From positions 29,278,684-29,342,683 of the forward strand of contig CAIIXF020000012.1 in assembly GCA_903813345.2 (NCBI GenBank): a stretch of DNA of 64,000 nucleotides. The letters are read 5' to 3'. Below are positions 54,501 to 64,000 of the stretch, in pieces. How positions within the stretch are numbered: the first letter of the stretch is position 1; the number at the start of each line of letters is the position of its first letter. The notes beneath the pieces are model-generated. The model worked only from the letters and a program-made list of their open reading frames with translations. It was not told where the DNA came from and searched no databases. The DNA is from Owenia fusiformis (Eukaryota; Annelida; Polychaeta; Sabellida; Oweniidae). Position numbers and translations under genes: made by a program.

Positions 54501-55504
54501 CATTTTTCCGCAGAATGATATTTTGGGAAATCCTGACCGGGGGTTCGTTCGAACCCACCGAACCCCCGCTGCCTACGGCTATGATACTTTCATATTACCA
54601 AAAAGGTCCTCGCCATTCTTCAAACCAATCAACAGATTAGGTAACCTGGTGTAAACCTTCTCATCATTGACTTATTATGTCACCACCAAAAGTCAACTTT
54701 TTGTGGACGGCGTTCGGCGGTTGGGGTTTGGCGGTCGGCGTCTGTGACAAACGGCATGTGATCTGCCAGTATCGTGTCATCATTAACTTATATAAATTAT
54801 CCACTTATACTAAATGCTTTGTTATTTGCTTTCCAGAACTGCCTAACAATGTCACATTTCCTGTCGGAGAAGATTGCAACGGGCATTCGGATGGAGTCCA
54901 TGTAATAACCACCAGGACTGGTAAACGGTTTCTTGCAAGATGTGAAAGCGGTTGGCTCATACTTGCACACCGCTTCGATGGGAGTGTGGACTTCAACCTG
55001 GATTGGACAGCTTACAAACTGGGCTTCGGTAATATCATGAAAGAACACTTCATAGGAATGGACAACATTGTGGCTGTGTTACAACAGAAGAGATACAAGG
55101 CAAGGTTTGACCTGACAACATGGGAGAATGAGACACGATACGCTGAATATAGAACATTTGACATTAATGATGAAAAGGACAAATACCGGTTAAATATTGA
55201 TGGGTACAGGGGTACTGCAGGTGATTCAATGAAACATGCCAACCATGACCAATTCTCAACCAAGGAAAATGATAACGATGGTTACAGTATTAATTGTGCT
55301 GTGAATTATCATGGTCCCTATTGGTATGGAAGTGGTTGTGATGGTGCACATGGATCTGTTTTTGGCAAATACATAAAAGGTTCCAAATGCACAGGTGCAT
55401 ATGGTTGTATAGCTTGGTATTTTTGGCCCGAGAAACTCCCTGGAGTAACTGGCAATAATTATTATTCTTTCAAAGAGGTAAAGCTCAAAATCCGACCAAT
55501 TTAA
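51515..55504 (+). CDS. Secreted coiled-coil fibrinogen-related protein 1 (FREP), 472 aa
   Basis: Five exons: 51515-51935, 52252-52362, 52902-52994, 53274-53399, 54837-55504; all introns are phase 1. A signal peptide (AILCLGCLIAVES) is followed by a Gly-rich stretch and a coiled coil (about 40-125) with perfect heptads DDVSNLR repeated. Exons 2 and 3 encode related cassettes (VCNKSSxMFxxIxxQLK). Exon 5 encodes a full fibrinogen C-terminal domain: HRFDGSVDFNLDWTAYKLGFG, the calcium-site-like ENDNDGYSINCA, a Cys pair near CTGAYGC, and the terminal VKLKIRP. Such proteins are secreted multimeric lectins (ficolin/FREP class) used in invertebrate immunity; ligand unknown. Exon 1 ends with a weak donor (gttaga; gtgaga in copy 2). 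Confidence 0.93.
51966..52150. mobile_element. MITE in FREP 1 intron 1
   Basis: The ends 'aatgcctcagtcacatttga' and 'caaatgtgacagagactta' are inverted relatives, and 'ctacggcaaccgta' mirrors 'ctacggctgccgtac'. The family is also at 21754-21904, and the same insertion is in FREP 2, so it predates the duplication. Confidence 0.72.
52400..52860. other. GC-richer intronic block conserved between FREP copies
   Basis: This part of FREP 1 intron 2 is much richer in G+C than its surroundings, with many 'cgtag', 'gccgtag' and 'gcggcc' motifs. It is nearly identical to 62604-63062, including an 88-codon frame with an identical translation. The motif content suggests a relative of the 'ctacggc' MITEs rather than a gene. 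Confidence 0.55.
54660..54790 (+). repeat. Short interspersed repeat before the FREP 1 fibrinogen exon
   Basis: 'ttttgtggacggcgttcggc', 'ggttggggtttggcggtcgg' and 'ctgtgacaaacggcatgtga' match the dispersed family (54660 and 57690 are the copies with the 'gccgaacaccaaccgc' core). It ends about 45 bp before the exon at 54837. A fragment of the 'tagccagggggg' family lies just upstream (54530-54590). Confidence 0.62.
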
Positions 55505-56205
55505 ATGAAGTTTTCAGAAAGACAATTTGACACGCCCAGTTTCAAATATTGATTTAAAAAATTGCAAAACATAAGACTGGTCGTTAGGGTGTTTCATTTT
55601 TGAAGAATGTTCTCAGATCACAACGGCTCTTTTACACGGGGTTACAAATGGTGCTAGTTCACTGATTTTTTTTCAACAAAATGGTATAACGTTTAAACTG
55701 GTCCATCGGCCATTCTTTCCGTCCCATTGGATCACATTGAGGGCGACGCACACTTTTCAATGAAAAACATTGTTTCGCACATCTTTGCTAATCATTTGCC
55801 AGGAATTGTTGCAACCAATTTTCCTGTTATAAGCATTTGGATATACATCAAAACACTCAATTGATGCAAACTAGACTGTTTTAGCATTTAAACGTTATCC
55901 CATTTTGTTGAAAAAAAGTGAACTACCAGCACCATTTGTAAGGACATTCTTGAAAAATGAAACCCCCTACTGGTCGTGTAATAATATGGTACACGTAATC
56001 CTCAAGTCACACCCGACTAGTTCTCAAAACGTCCCATCCGTCCTAAAATCATGAAACGGTGTCAAATGTTAGACGTCTAGAAATGTGTTACCCAGCATTT
56101 ATTTTGTATCATCATTTCATTTTGAACTATTTGTGAATCAACATTAGCACAATGAATTCGTAAAAGACCGCAAGACGTTGTGATTAGTTCGTACGCAGTA
56201 AAGAT

Positions 56206-56360
56206 TAAGCCCTTTGGTCATGGAACGTAGTGAGAACAAGTTTGGTGTGATAGTAGGGTAAGCCCTTTGGTCATAGAACGTAGTGAGAACAAGTTTGGTG
56301 TGATAGTAGGGTAAGCCCTTTGGTCATAGAACGAAGTGAGAACAAGTTTGGTGTGGCCTG
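56206..56360. repeat. 53-bp tandem triplicate
   Basis: 'taagccctttggtcat' starts at 56206, 56259 and 56312; units are nearly identical and the third is truncated. Confidence 0.92.
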
Positions 56361-57604
56361 AACTTTTACTAATTTTGATATATATATACGTATACATAAA
56401 TGAAGAATCTTCCCTGAAGATTTTTAAATAAAGAAACATGTAGGAATAATTTCTCTGTCTTTATTTCGGATTATTTTATTATACGTATACATATATATCC
56501 TTTAAGCTTTTGTCTTTCTTAAAAATGACTTTTTTATGATACTATACATATTTAGATGAGTTGACCATAAAATTGCAATCAAACCGTCGGCCGACAGTCG
56601 AATTATTCAACTTTGAATTATTCAACTTCCAGTGGCAGATGGCTGACAGTTTAATCTACTATCTTATTGTAAACTCATTTAGATATGAATAGTATTTGTC
56701 ACTTTTCCATTCATGTGCATATGCCGCAATCTAAGTGTATGTACAAGTGATCTGACGTTTATGTAGTAAATAAAAAAAGAAAATTGTAGAATCAATGAAT
56801 GTACAAAGGGAAAATAAAGTTAAAGAATAAGATCTACACTTTATCACCCTCACACCTTTAACACTAGTTATATTTTAAGAGGCATTCAAACTTTTTGGTG
56901 GTCTAAAATTTGAATTTAGAAGTTATTGTAATCAAATGATTCTTTCGTGGTATGACATCAAATTGTTAGCATGCCGTGTAGCAAAAGAAAGCATGTCAGA
57001 AATACTTATTCATCATCATGTTTGGATGAATGATACTTACTGTCTTTCAAATTGAGTTTGAAATTCTTGAAAGAGTTGAGATTGAATGCTAGTTGTATAT
57101 TACATGGGATATTATGTCCCAGCCCACACTCTTGACTTGCATACATATAAGTAGTTGTGTTCATATTTTTCAAGTTGCTGTTTTTTGCTACATACCCAAA
57201 CTAAAATTAATATCAAAGTGTAATAGATGGTGGGACAGTATACAGAGTTCAGCGAATAAACAAGGATTTTGACGGCTACTGGCCACGAATCGACGACTGA
57301 CTTTGTAATTCACTCCATCATAAATTATTGGAGCACGTATCGGCGCCCATTCCCAGCCACCCCTTCCAACTTAGAGCCTGTCCTGGAGGGTACATGTACG
57401 AAGTTTGGTAACCTTAGTGAGCATGCTATTGTCAATTTCTGATTTTTCAATTGGGCTGAGCGTCATCAAAACCTAAGATGACAGATTAACATGACAAAAT
57501 GTTACCACTTGGTTGCAATTGATAAATCTTGATCCAAATAATCAATTTGAAAGATCAACTTTTTGACATTTCGAATCTGATTGAAGGTCAATCCAACGTC
57601 AAAT

Positions 57605-57630
57605 GGGGGGGGGGGGGGGGGGGGGGGGGG
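57605..57630. repeat. Homopolymer G run (26 bases)
   Basis: An uninterrupted run of G follows 'gtcaaat'. The length should be treated as uncertain because sequencers miscall such runs. Confidence 0.8.
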
Positions 57631-58154
57631 CTCAAATCTAAAATATAAATTTAGAATTTGAAATCAGCCTAAAAGCACTTGTTGTAATAATTAGTTACAG
57701 ATGCCAGTCGCTTATCGCCAAATGCCGAACACCAACCGCAAAACATGGTCCACAGAAAAGGTTGAAGACTAAAGTTATAAAAAACACAGTGCAATATTAG
57801 CAATGCTTGGATTGCTTGTGGTTTGACTAATAAATTGTGTGTCCTCTTATATTTTGCTGCTTCGTTGACACTTGTGTAATTTTAATTCCTGGAGTACATG
57901 AGGCCACGGGTTCATTGAACTGATTTATCTGAAATATACAAACTTTTTGCGTGTAAAACATTAATGTTTTCCATATAATATTGCACTTATGATATATCAA
58001 TTGCTTTTTCGTATATGCTTCATATTTTTAAGTTTTTTAAGGTAACATTAAAGTTAATCAAAAGTACAAAAAAGTGGCAGCCATAATTTTTTAATAAAGT
58101 CACAAGATTTTGTGTCTATTTTCCTTATATGTTAATGAATTTCCTGGCTAAAGC

Positions 58155-58654
58155 ACTGGTGATCCGCTCGATTACGCTGGTTACCGAAACGGTTCGTTTC
58201 GGTAACAAAATGTCGGAACGTCGAAGGTACGATTTTTCTTTTTTCCTTATTTCACGTGTTGTAGGCAGAATCTTCACGACGTCTTTTCTCACAAACGTGT
58301 ATCAGTATCATATGTTTTAGAAAATGTACATGTTTGCGAAAAAATAGCTCAGAAGACAACAGAATCGTCGATTTAATTCCTCACTTACCTGTTAACTGTT
58401 TTTCGAAAACCGTTTCTGTAACTTAAGTGAGGAATTAAATCAACGATTCTGTTGTCCTCTGAACTATTTGTTCGCAAATATGTACATTTTCTTAAACATA
58501 TGATACTGATACACGTTTGTGTTAAAAATGTCGTGGGAAATCTGCCTAAAACATGTGAGATAAGGAAAAAAGAAAAATCGTACCTTCGATGTTCCGAAAT
58601 TGTGTTACCGAAACGGTTCGTTTCGGTAACCAGCTTAATCGAGTGGATCGCCAG
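58155..58654. mobile_element. Foldback element, 500 bp (copy 2)
   Basis: It is a long inverted repeat from 'ctggtgatccgctcgattac' to 'aatcgagtggatcgccag', with arms of about 230 bp and a short loop near 58390-58420. Each arm carries a nested palindrome 'ccgaaacggttcgtttcggt'. It is homologous to 27636-28129. Frames in both directions are palindrome artefacts. Confidence 0.9.
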
Positions 58655-59926
58655 AGTAAAGAGACATGTCAAAGAAAACATCACATTTGAACGCATTTTT
58701 CATAACTATGAAGTGGAGGTGCATGGGTCCCCAAATCTAGCATGAAGACTGTGAAGTGAGGCTTATATTTGAAAGTTTCAAGGAGTAGCCTTGTAACAGT
58801 CACACATTTGCAAGAAGCCAAAATTTCCACAAATCATCTTTCCTAACTAAAGAACAACGAAGGAGCATGAAAATGTCCACTTCTTGCATTGCTAGAGTAT
58901 GATAAAGCCCAAACCATAGTTTCTTATAGATATTTCATGTCCACCATTTTGTTTACTTCTAGACTTAGGTCTCAGTGCAATGTGGAATGACCATTCCTTG
59001 AAGATGTTACTCTCCAAAATTTGCACGAGATGCGGAGCATCAAGTGTTAATTTTAGGAAGCAACGTCTGAAAGGAATGGTCATTACACAATGCATCGAGT
59101 TTTAGGCTTAAATTCTTTTCACACATCGCAAAATATTTTCTATCATGTCACCTAAAAGATTCGAAATCACTAAAATAACATATTTTCAATGAAACATTTT
59201 GCAAGGGTTAAGTTGGCAAACAATCAATTATAATCTGTTGAGTGAACTTGTCCCCTTGGCAACCACATAAGGAATGACCTTGGATGAGTCGTTGGAATTT
59301 CATGCACAGTGCATTATGCGAAATACTGTGTTCGGATTGGCTGAATTTGGACACACCTTCACACGTCTAGCTATGTGTGAATTCCTGATTAATCCTCATA
59401 CAAATTTTGTGACTTCGCCAAGTGGCATGGATTATAACTAGTATATTTTATCTATTACAGTATAATTATCATGATAGATACATGATAGAGGCATTATGAA
59501 TGATAAACAATGGATACATGAATGAAGATTTCTCTGGACTAAAAAATAGTCCCAGCAAACAAAATGGTGAACATGAATATTTAGAATTCACAATGGTTTC
59601 AGCTTTATTATACTCCAACAATGCAAGAAGTTCACATTTCCATATATATGATAATTGATTGTTGTATTGTTGCATAGCGAAACATCGGCATATAAAGGGT
59701 GATTTATATGGTTTTTGCGTTCGGTTAGCGACACTTTTGGTCGAATATACAGGTTTAACTGTACAACGTCTTCGACTTCCAAGTTGTTGTAAAGGAGCAA
59801 GTGAAACCTTGTGAATCAAGATGTTACATGCAATGTGTCCATAAAGCATCTTTATAATTTCAATACAAAGTCTGTGTAAAGTGCGTATGTGAGTGGAGTC
59901 CTGTTAATGGAAACATGTTATAGGCC

Positions 59927-61048
59927 TTATGAAGTTTTTAATCTAGAGGGTATTACACTCTGAGATAACACCCTCATTTTCTCTACAGTACTTGATAGAA
60001 TACAGTTCACCTCCCCAACATTTAGATTATGTTGCTTGTCTAATGACACATTCATAGGTTCTTTGATGCCATCTTCTTCATCGACGAGCAGCTTCTTGAA
60101 CTTTCCAGTTGAGCTGAGAAGATGAACTGTATAATTGGCGGAACTAGCTACAATAATGTTCCCAAGCGAATCTACGCACAATCCCCTTGGAGTAAGATTT
60201 TGCGCGTCATATTTGAAGAGTATGTCGCCCTTCTGGATATAACCGACAACGATGCTATCTTTGAAATATGAAATGACAGCTATCTTACTGGAGGTGATTG
60301 CCATCGAGGGCATTTTACCATCACTCCTTACATTACACGTGGCCTTTGTAGTGTTCGTAGTGAGATCGATGAATAGTAACTTGTATGCTGGTTGACATCC
60401 CTGTAAGACTGCCAACTCTTGTGCTGGAGCTCCTGCTACACATTGTACTGGAGCCTCCACACAATCTATGGACCCAACTTTGATACCTTGATGGCTCAGT
60501 ATGCTTATGGTGCCAGGTTTTCGATCCACTGCTATGATTTTATTTCCAATAGATGTGAGCCGTACACATTCTTTATCAATGTGCTTGTTCACATTGAGTG
60601 TGTCGGCGTCTACTATGTTAATACCGTCCTTGCCATGCGCTGTGACTAGATTCCCGTTTGCTAATATAGTCATGGATTCTAAAGCAGGGAAAGTGTTACC
60701 TTGCTTCTGTATCTTGGCACATTCCTTGACATCACTCGAGTGTTCTGTAACACCACGATGGCAGAGATCCTTCTTTGGTGCCTTATTCTTGTTCAAAGCT
60801 TCCAGTAAATTCATTACTTTAAAATTGGTCTTCAAATTTTGGGCTCCACCTCCAGGCATGTCGAATGGTGTTTTGCATTCCGGACATGGACACTGCACCT
60901 TTCCCCGGGTCTTCGCCCAATTATTTAGGCAATCACAACAAATGGTGTGGCCACATCCGGGGATCAACTTAGGAAGCTTCAGTTGTTCAAGACAAATCGA
61001 GCATTCAAGGTGAGCCCTTACGACATTTTCCACTCCATCATTTGCCAT
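59927..61048 (-). CDS. RING-finger / NHL-like protein 2, C-terminal frameshift
   Basis: Paralogue of RING-NHL 1, 373 aa from the ATG at 61048, single exon. All eight RING zinc ligands are kept (C-x2-C, CGH, C-x2-C, C-x2-C). Several replacements lie in or next to the RING (E5G, D12A, F20L, N24K, I25L, A31G). A 7-bp loss near 60021, relative to copy 1, shifts the frame after SLDKQHNL, so the last strand GCWGGELYYIKY is replaced by about 30 unrelated residues. Because a seven-residue-scale change falls in the closing blade of the propeller, folding may be affected; the RING and most blades are intact. It is head-to-head with FREP 2. Confidence 0.88.
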   Translation of the reverse strand: MANDGVENVVRAHLECSICLEQLKLPKLIPGCGHTICCDCLNNWAKTRGKVQCPCPECKTPFDMPGGGAQNLKTNFKVMNLLEALNKNKAPKKDLCHRGVTEHSSDVKECAKIQKQGNTFPALESMTILANGNLVTAHGKDGINIVDADTLNVNKHIDKECVRLTSIGNKIIAVDRKPGTISILSHQGIKVGSIDCVEAPVQCVAGAPAQELAVLQGCQPAYKLLFIDLTTNTTKATCNVRSDGKMPSMAITSSKIAVISYFKDSIVVGYIQKGDILFKYDAQNLTPRGLCVDSLGNIIVASSANYTVHLLSSTGKFKKLLVDEEDGIKEPMNVSLDKQHNLNVGEVNCILSSTVEKMRVLSQSVIPSRLKTS

Positions 61049-61718
61049 ACTGCAACGCCTTGTCACTCTTGTGCATCAAGTTATCACACCTGAAATCATA
61101 AATCATTTTTAATTGGTGCAACCCAAATATTATGTTATATCAAAATTGTTATATGAACAATTTCAGGCGTTTTTAAACTAAAACTGTGTAAATGAAGTCC
61201 AAACGTGGCAATATACCTCTTTTAGTAGGAAGAAAAAACACCACCCGGTCATATGACCCACCAAAACATATTTCACATGGAAATGACTTTATACTGGCAG
61301 CACCATCGTCACTTGTATGAAAGTAATGAATTGTACACTTCGTGCACAGTAAACAAACTAGAGGATATAAATGATACGAATTCATACAATGTGGCATATG
61401 TTATCTTGTGTGATCTGTAAATCTGGAGATACCGTGATCTTTTGAAAGATGTTAAAGGTTTTAACATGTTGGTTAGCATGTAGTCAGATTCATTAAGGAT
61501 TCTCATTTGCTTAAGTTATCAATTCAATGTGTATAATAACAATATTTCATTCCATTAACAAAGGCAACACTGACAATATTTTGCCACAGACTTTTGTTAT
61601 TCCTTTTTCTCAGTAATGGCCCATTACGGAATGTAAATTATTATAACATTTGGTGATTATAGTCAATTTAAATTTCTTTTTTCTGATTAAACTCAAACTA
61701 TTTTGTATCATCATAAAC
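61049..61718. promoter_or_regulatory. Shared upstream region of RING-NHL 2 and FREP 2
   Basis: 670 bp between divergent start codons, closely matching 50837-51514. The 3' splice-site-like sequence before the RING-NHL start is kept (atttcag, followed by gtgtgataac). Confidence 0.55.
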
Positions 61719-63683
61719 ATGCAGTGCTCCATAGCATACAGTTGGGCAATTCTTTGCCTCGGCTGTTTAATTGCAGTTGAATCTAAAGGGAAGAAACCAA
61801 GTGGCGGCGGTGGCCAGGGTACTGGACAAGTCATTAAAGATGAATTTGGGAACCTTGAAGAAGCAATGCAACTCCTGATCGAAAAACTGAAAACAGATCT
61901 GAAAGATGATTCTGCAAGTACGAGAGATGAGGTGTCAAATCTGAGGGATGACGTGTCAAATCTGAGGGATGACGTGTCCAACCTAAGACTGGGTGAATCC
62001 GATGTTCGTGACAATCTGGTGGAATTGAAAGAATCGATGGCAGAAATGAAGAAACAGTTGAGCGAATTATCAAATGATAACACCGAGAAAGATGACACTG
62101 ACGACATTAAGACCATTGAACCACTGCTTGACTCAGAAGGTGAGAAGTTTACAATATTTATAAATATCTAATGCCTCAGTCACATTTGATCTACGGCAAC
62201 CGTATGGAGGCTGTAGCTTCCCAAAATTTACATGTCTAATATACATATGCAGCATAAGAAGGATAAGCAGTATGATGTAGATTTTCTATATTGATTTTGT
62301 GGTGAAGCTACGGCTGCCGTACGCCCGCCGTAGAGCAAATGTGACAGAGACTTAAGAAAGTAATTCATCTCCCAGACGTTTTGTTACATGGTTCTCGTTT
62401 CATGCTTTTTCGTTATTCGACGCAGATTGTATGTTTGATCATTATGTATTTGCAGTTTGCAACAAGTCCTCCACAATGTTCCAAGAAATTAAAGATCAGC
62501 TGAAGGGTTGCCAAAAAGATGCGTTAACAACCGAAAGTCGTATCAATGTTGCCGCCAGTTCTGAAGGTAAGAATATTTAGTGCAACATGCATCAATAGTT
62601 ACTGTGAACAATAGTTATTGTTAAAGTACGTTTGTCACAGCGTGGCGGCCTTGGGGTCTAAAATGTCTAAGGTCAATAGGGATGCCGTAGCGTTCCCATG
62701 GTCACATACTGTAGCGATCAGATATGCTAGAATTGCCGCATGGCGTATTCTGAATTTGTTGAGACGGGAAACTTGCGGCGGCCGTATAGCCTTTGAAGTG
62801 ATGAAACACGGTCGTCTTTGGGCGCCCCTGCACTTTGGAATGGCCCTACTGCATGGTCACGCCGTATCTAATTGCAACGACTAACGTAAAATCATGAAAC
62901 TATTTCTCGCTACTACGGCCTGAGATACGCCGCGGATGACCCTGAGTATATCAAAGATAACCTGCGACCGCGCCAAGTATCTCTTGATTTCGGGGAGAGA
63001 GGGCTACGGGCGTCGTAGCCTAGTCGTAGACTAAATGTGAATGAGATATAAATTAGGCCCATGGCTTCTTCTTTTCGATAATATAAACAAAGTATAACAT
63101 ATTCATATGACATAATTTCTCATTGACACATTCCAAGATCTAATTTGTTGTTATTTTATAGCATTTATGTATTTTCAGTTTGTAACAAATCATCGAGGAT
63201 GTTTGAAGCCATTCAAGAACAACTAAAGAACTGTCGACGCCCGGAAACCACGGAGAATAATAAAGCAAATGGTATTTTTCTTAAATTGTCTTCGTTAAAT
63301 ATGATATAATGTAAAACGCATGAAACTTGACTTTAAAATGATATAATTGTGATTATGTTAGTAGGTCGAAAATTAATGTTGAAAAAACACGTTCCAACAA
63401 TTAATCAAGATGTGATGAATCATGTTAATTTTGTGTATTTTATAAAATATTAATTATGAAAGAAATGAATATAAAATTTGAACTGAGACGGGGTAAAAGT
63501 CGAGCAAACTTAACAGATCTGAAATGTTCATATTTGTAATGTTTTGTCATGTTGTAGGAAACTTCACCGAGTCCACATCGGGGACAGAATCGTTGAAGGA
63601 AGATCTTGAAATGATGATTCGGGAACAAATGAGGAAACTAGTAGAGACGTGCAAGACAGGATCAGATGATCAAACATATTCAG
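61719..63683 (+). CDS. Secreted coiled-coil fibrinogen-related protein 2, first four exons (3' end outside window)
   Basis: Exons 61719-62139, 62456-62566, 63179-63271 and 63558-63683, identical in length and phase to FREP 1 exons 1-4, give 250 residues. The start is the ATG giving MQCSIAYSWAILC, as in copy 1; an upstream in-frame ATG at 61650 would bury the signal peptide and is not shared. Signal peptide, Gly-rich stretch and DDVSNLR heptads are kept. The second cassette keeps a Cys (QLKNC) where FREP 1 has Phe. The fibrinogen exon is expected beyond base 64000, since exon 4 ends in a good donor (gtacat) at the same phase; whether it exists is unknown. Confidence 0.88.
62170..62354. mobile_element. 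MITE in FREP 2 intron 1
   Basis: Same insertion and position as 51966-52150, with one or two base differences. Confidence 0.72.
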
Positions 63684-64000
63684 GTACATATACACGTATT
63701 GGCGTAAACACCTTGAAAATTAGACCTATACAGATAATTTAATATGTTTGGAGCGAAAAGAGTGGTATCGATATGGAGAACTGATTTCAACAATGTTTTT
63801 CTCTTAAACCAATCATTTAAAACATTCTGTAAAAAAACACGGTATTTTATGTAATGTTGACTGATTGACAACAATTTAATGCGAAAATTATTTAGAAATA
63901 TTTAATATAACTGTTTTTGTTAACATTTTTCGTTTTTCTAGTGCAATTGTTTTTGCTCCTTTCTACCAATTATCGAGAATGAAATATATTGTCTTTCCGA
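63684..64000. other. Start of FREP 2 intron 4
   Basis: After about 63757 the sequence no longer matches copy 1. AT-rich; no feature seen. Confidence 0.6.

Larger units (their letters stand above)
55505..59926. other. Spacer between the two immune-type modules
   Basis: No gene is visible in 4.4 kb. It holds the FREP 1 3' flank (AATAAA near 56426), a 53-bp triplicate, a G26 run, a fragment of the 'gccgaacaccaaccgc' short repeat (57690-57780) and a foldback element (58155-58654). The rest is unremarkable AT-rich sequence. Confidence 0.7.
59930..63757. repeat. Segmental duplication, copy 2
   Basis: Collinear with 49712-53470. The right edge of similarity falls just after FREP exon 4. Intron sequences around 62150-63060 are almost identical to copy 1, while the RING-NHL coding part has clearly more differences. 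Confidence 0.93.

Noticed and set aside
58129-58745. Frames of 63-103 codons on both strands
   Set aside because: They lie in the arms of a foldback element and mirror each other.

Overview
This is AT-rich animal nuclear DNA with many introns, dense minisatellites and many small transposons. The gene content (PES1, APPBP2, a classical SDR, fibrinogen-related and RING-NHL proteins) and repeat families such as 'tagccaggggggg' point to an invertebrate, most likely a marine deuterostome (echinoderm, hemichordate or amphioxus-like). That placement is inference. No prokaryotic features, tRNA or rRNA genes were seen.

Layout. 1-2567: 3' end of a Ty3/Gypsy LTR retrotransposon (integrase plus a probable LTR) that ends inside a 92-bp tandem repeat. 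3435-24399 (+): nine 3' exons of PES1 (pescadillo); the 5' exons lie upstream of the window. PES1 has a 14.4-kb intron (8192-22561) that holds, in antisense, two complete tandem two-exon genes for type II membrane SGNH/PC-esterase-like proteins (10252-14244 and 16824-18837), plus a LINE tail, a TTAA-flanked element and several minisatellites.

26646-37728 (-): a complete nine-exon short-chain dehydrogenase/reductase gene of 260 aa. One of its introns carries a 4.7-kb transposon with ~595-bp terminal inverted repeats. 37836-48099 (+): a complete 13-exon APPBP2 orthologue (579 aa), head-to-head with the SDR across a 107-bp gap containing a TGACGTCA site. APPBP2 has a tripled exon-7 acceptor/exon segment, and a ~2-kb minisatellite that repeats the exon-10/intron-10 splice-donor junction dozens of times.

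49724-63683: a two-gene module present twice. Each copy has a single-exon RING-NHL protein on the minus strand, head-to-head with a secreted coiled-coil fibrinogen-related protein (FREP) on the plus strand. The first copy is complete; the second runs off the window before its fibrinogen exon, and its RING-NHL gene has a frameshifted C-terminus. Both families are widely used in invertebrate innate immunity, so a shared-promoter defence module is a plausible but untested reading.

The housekeeping genes (PES1 in ribosome biogenesis, APPBP2 in protein trafficking and ubiquitin ligase substrate recognition) are not functionally linked to their neighbours. Exons were placed by eye from GT/AG sites with reading phase checked at every junction; no alignment was run.
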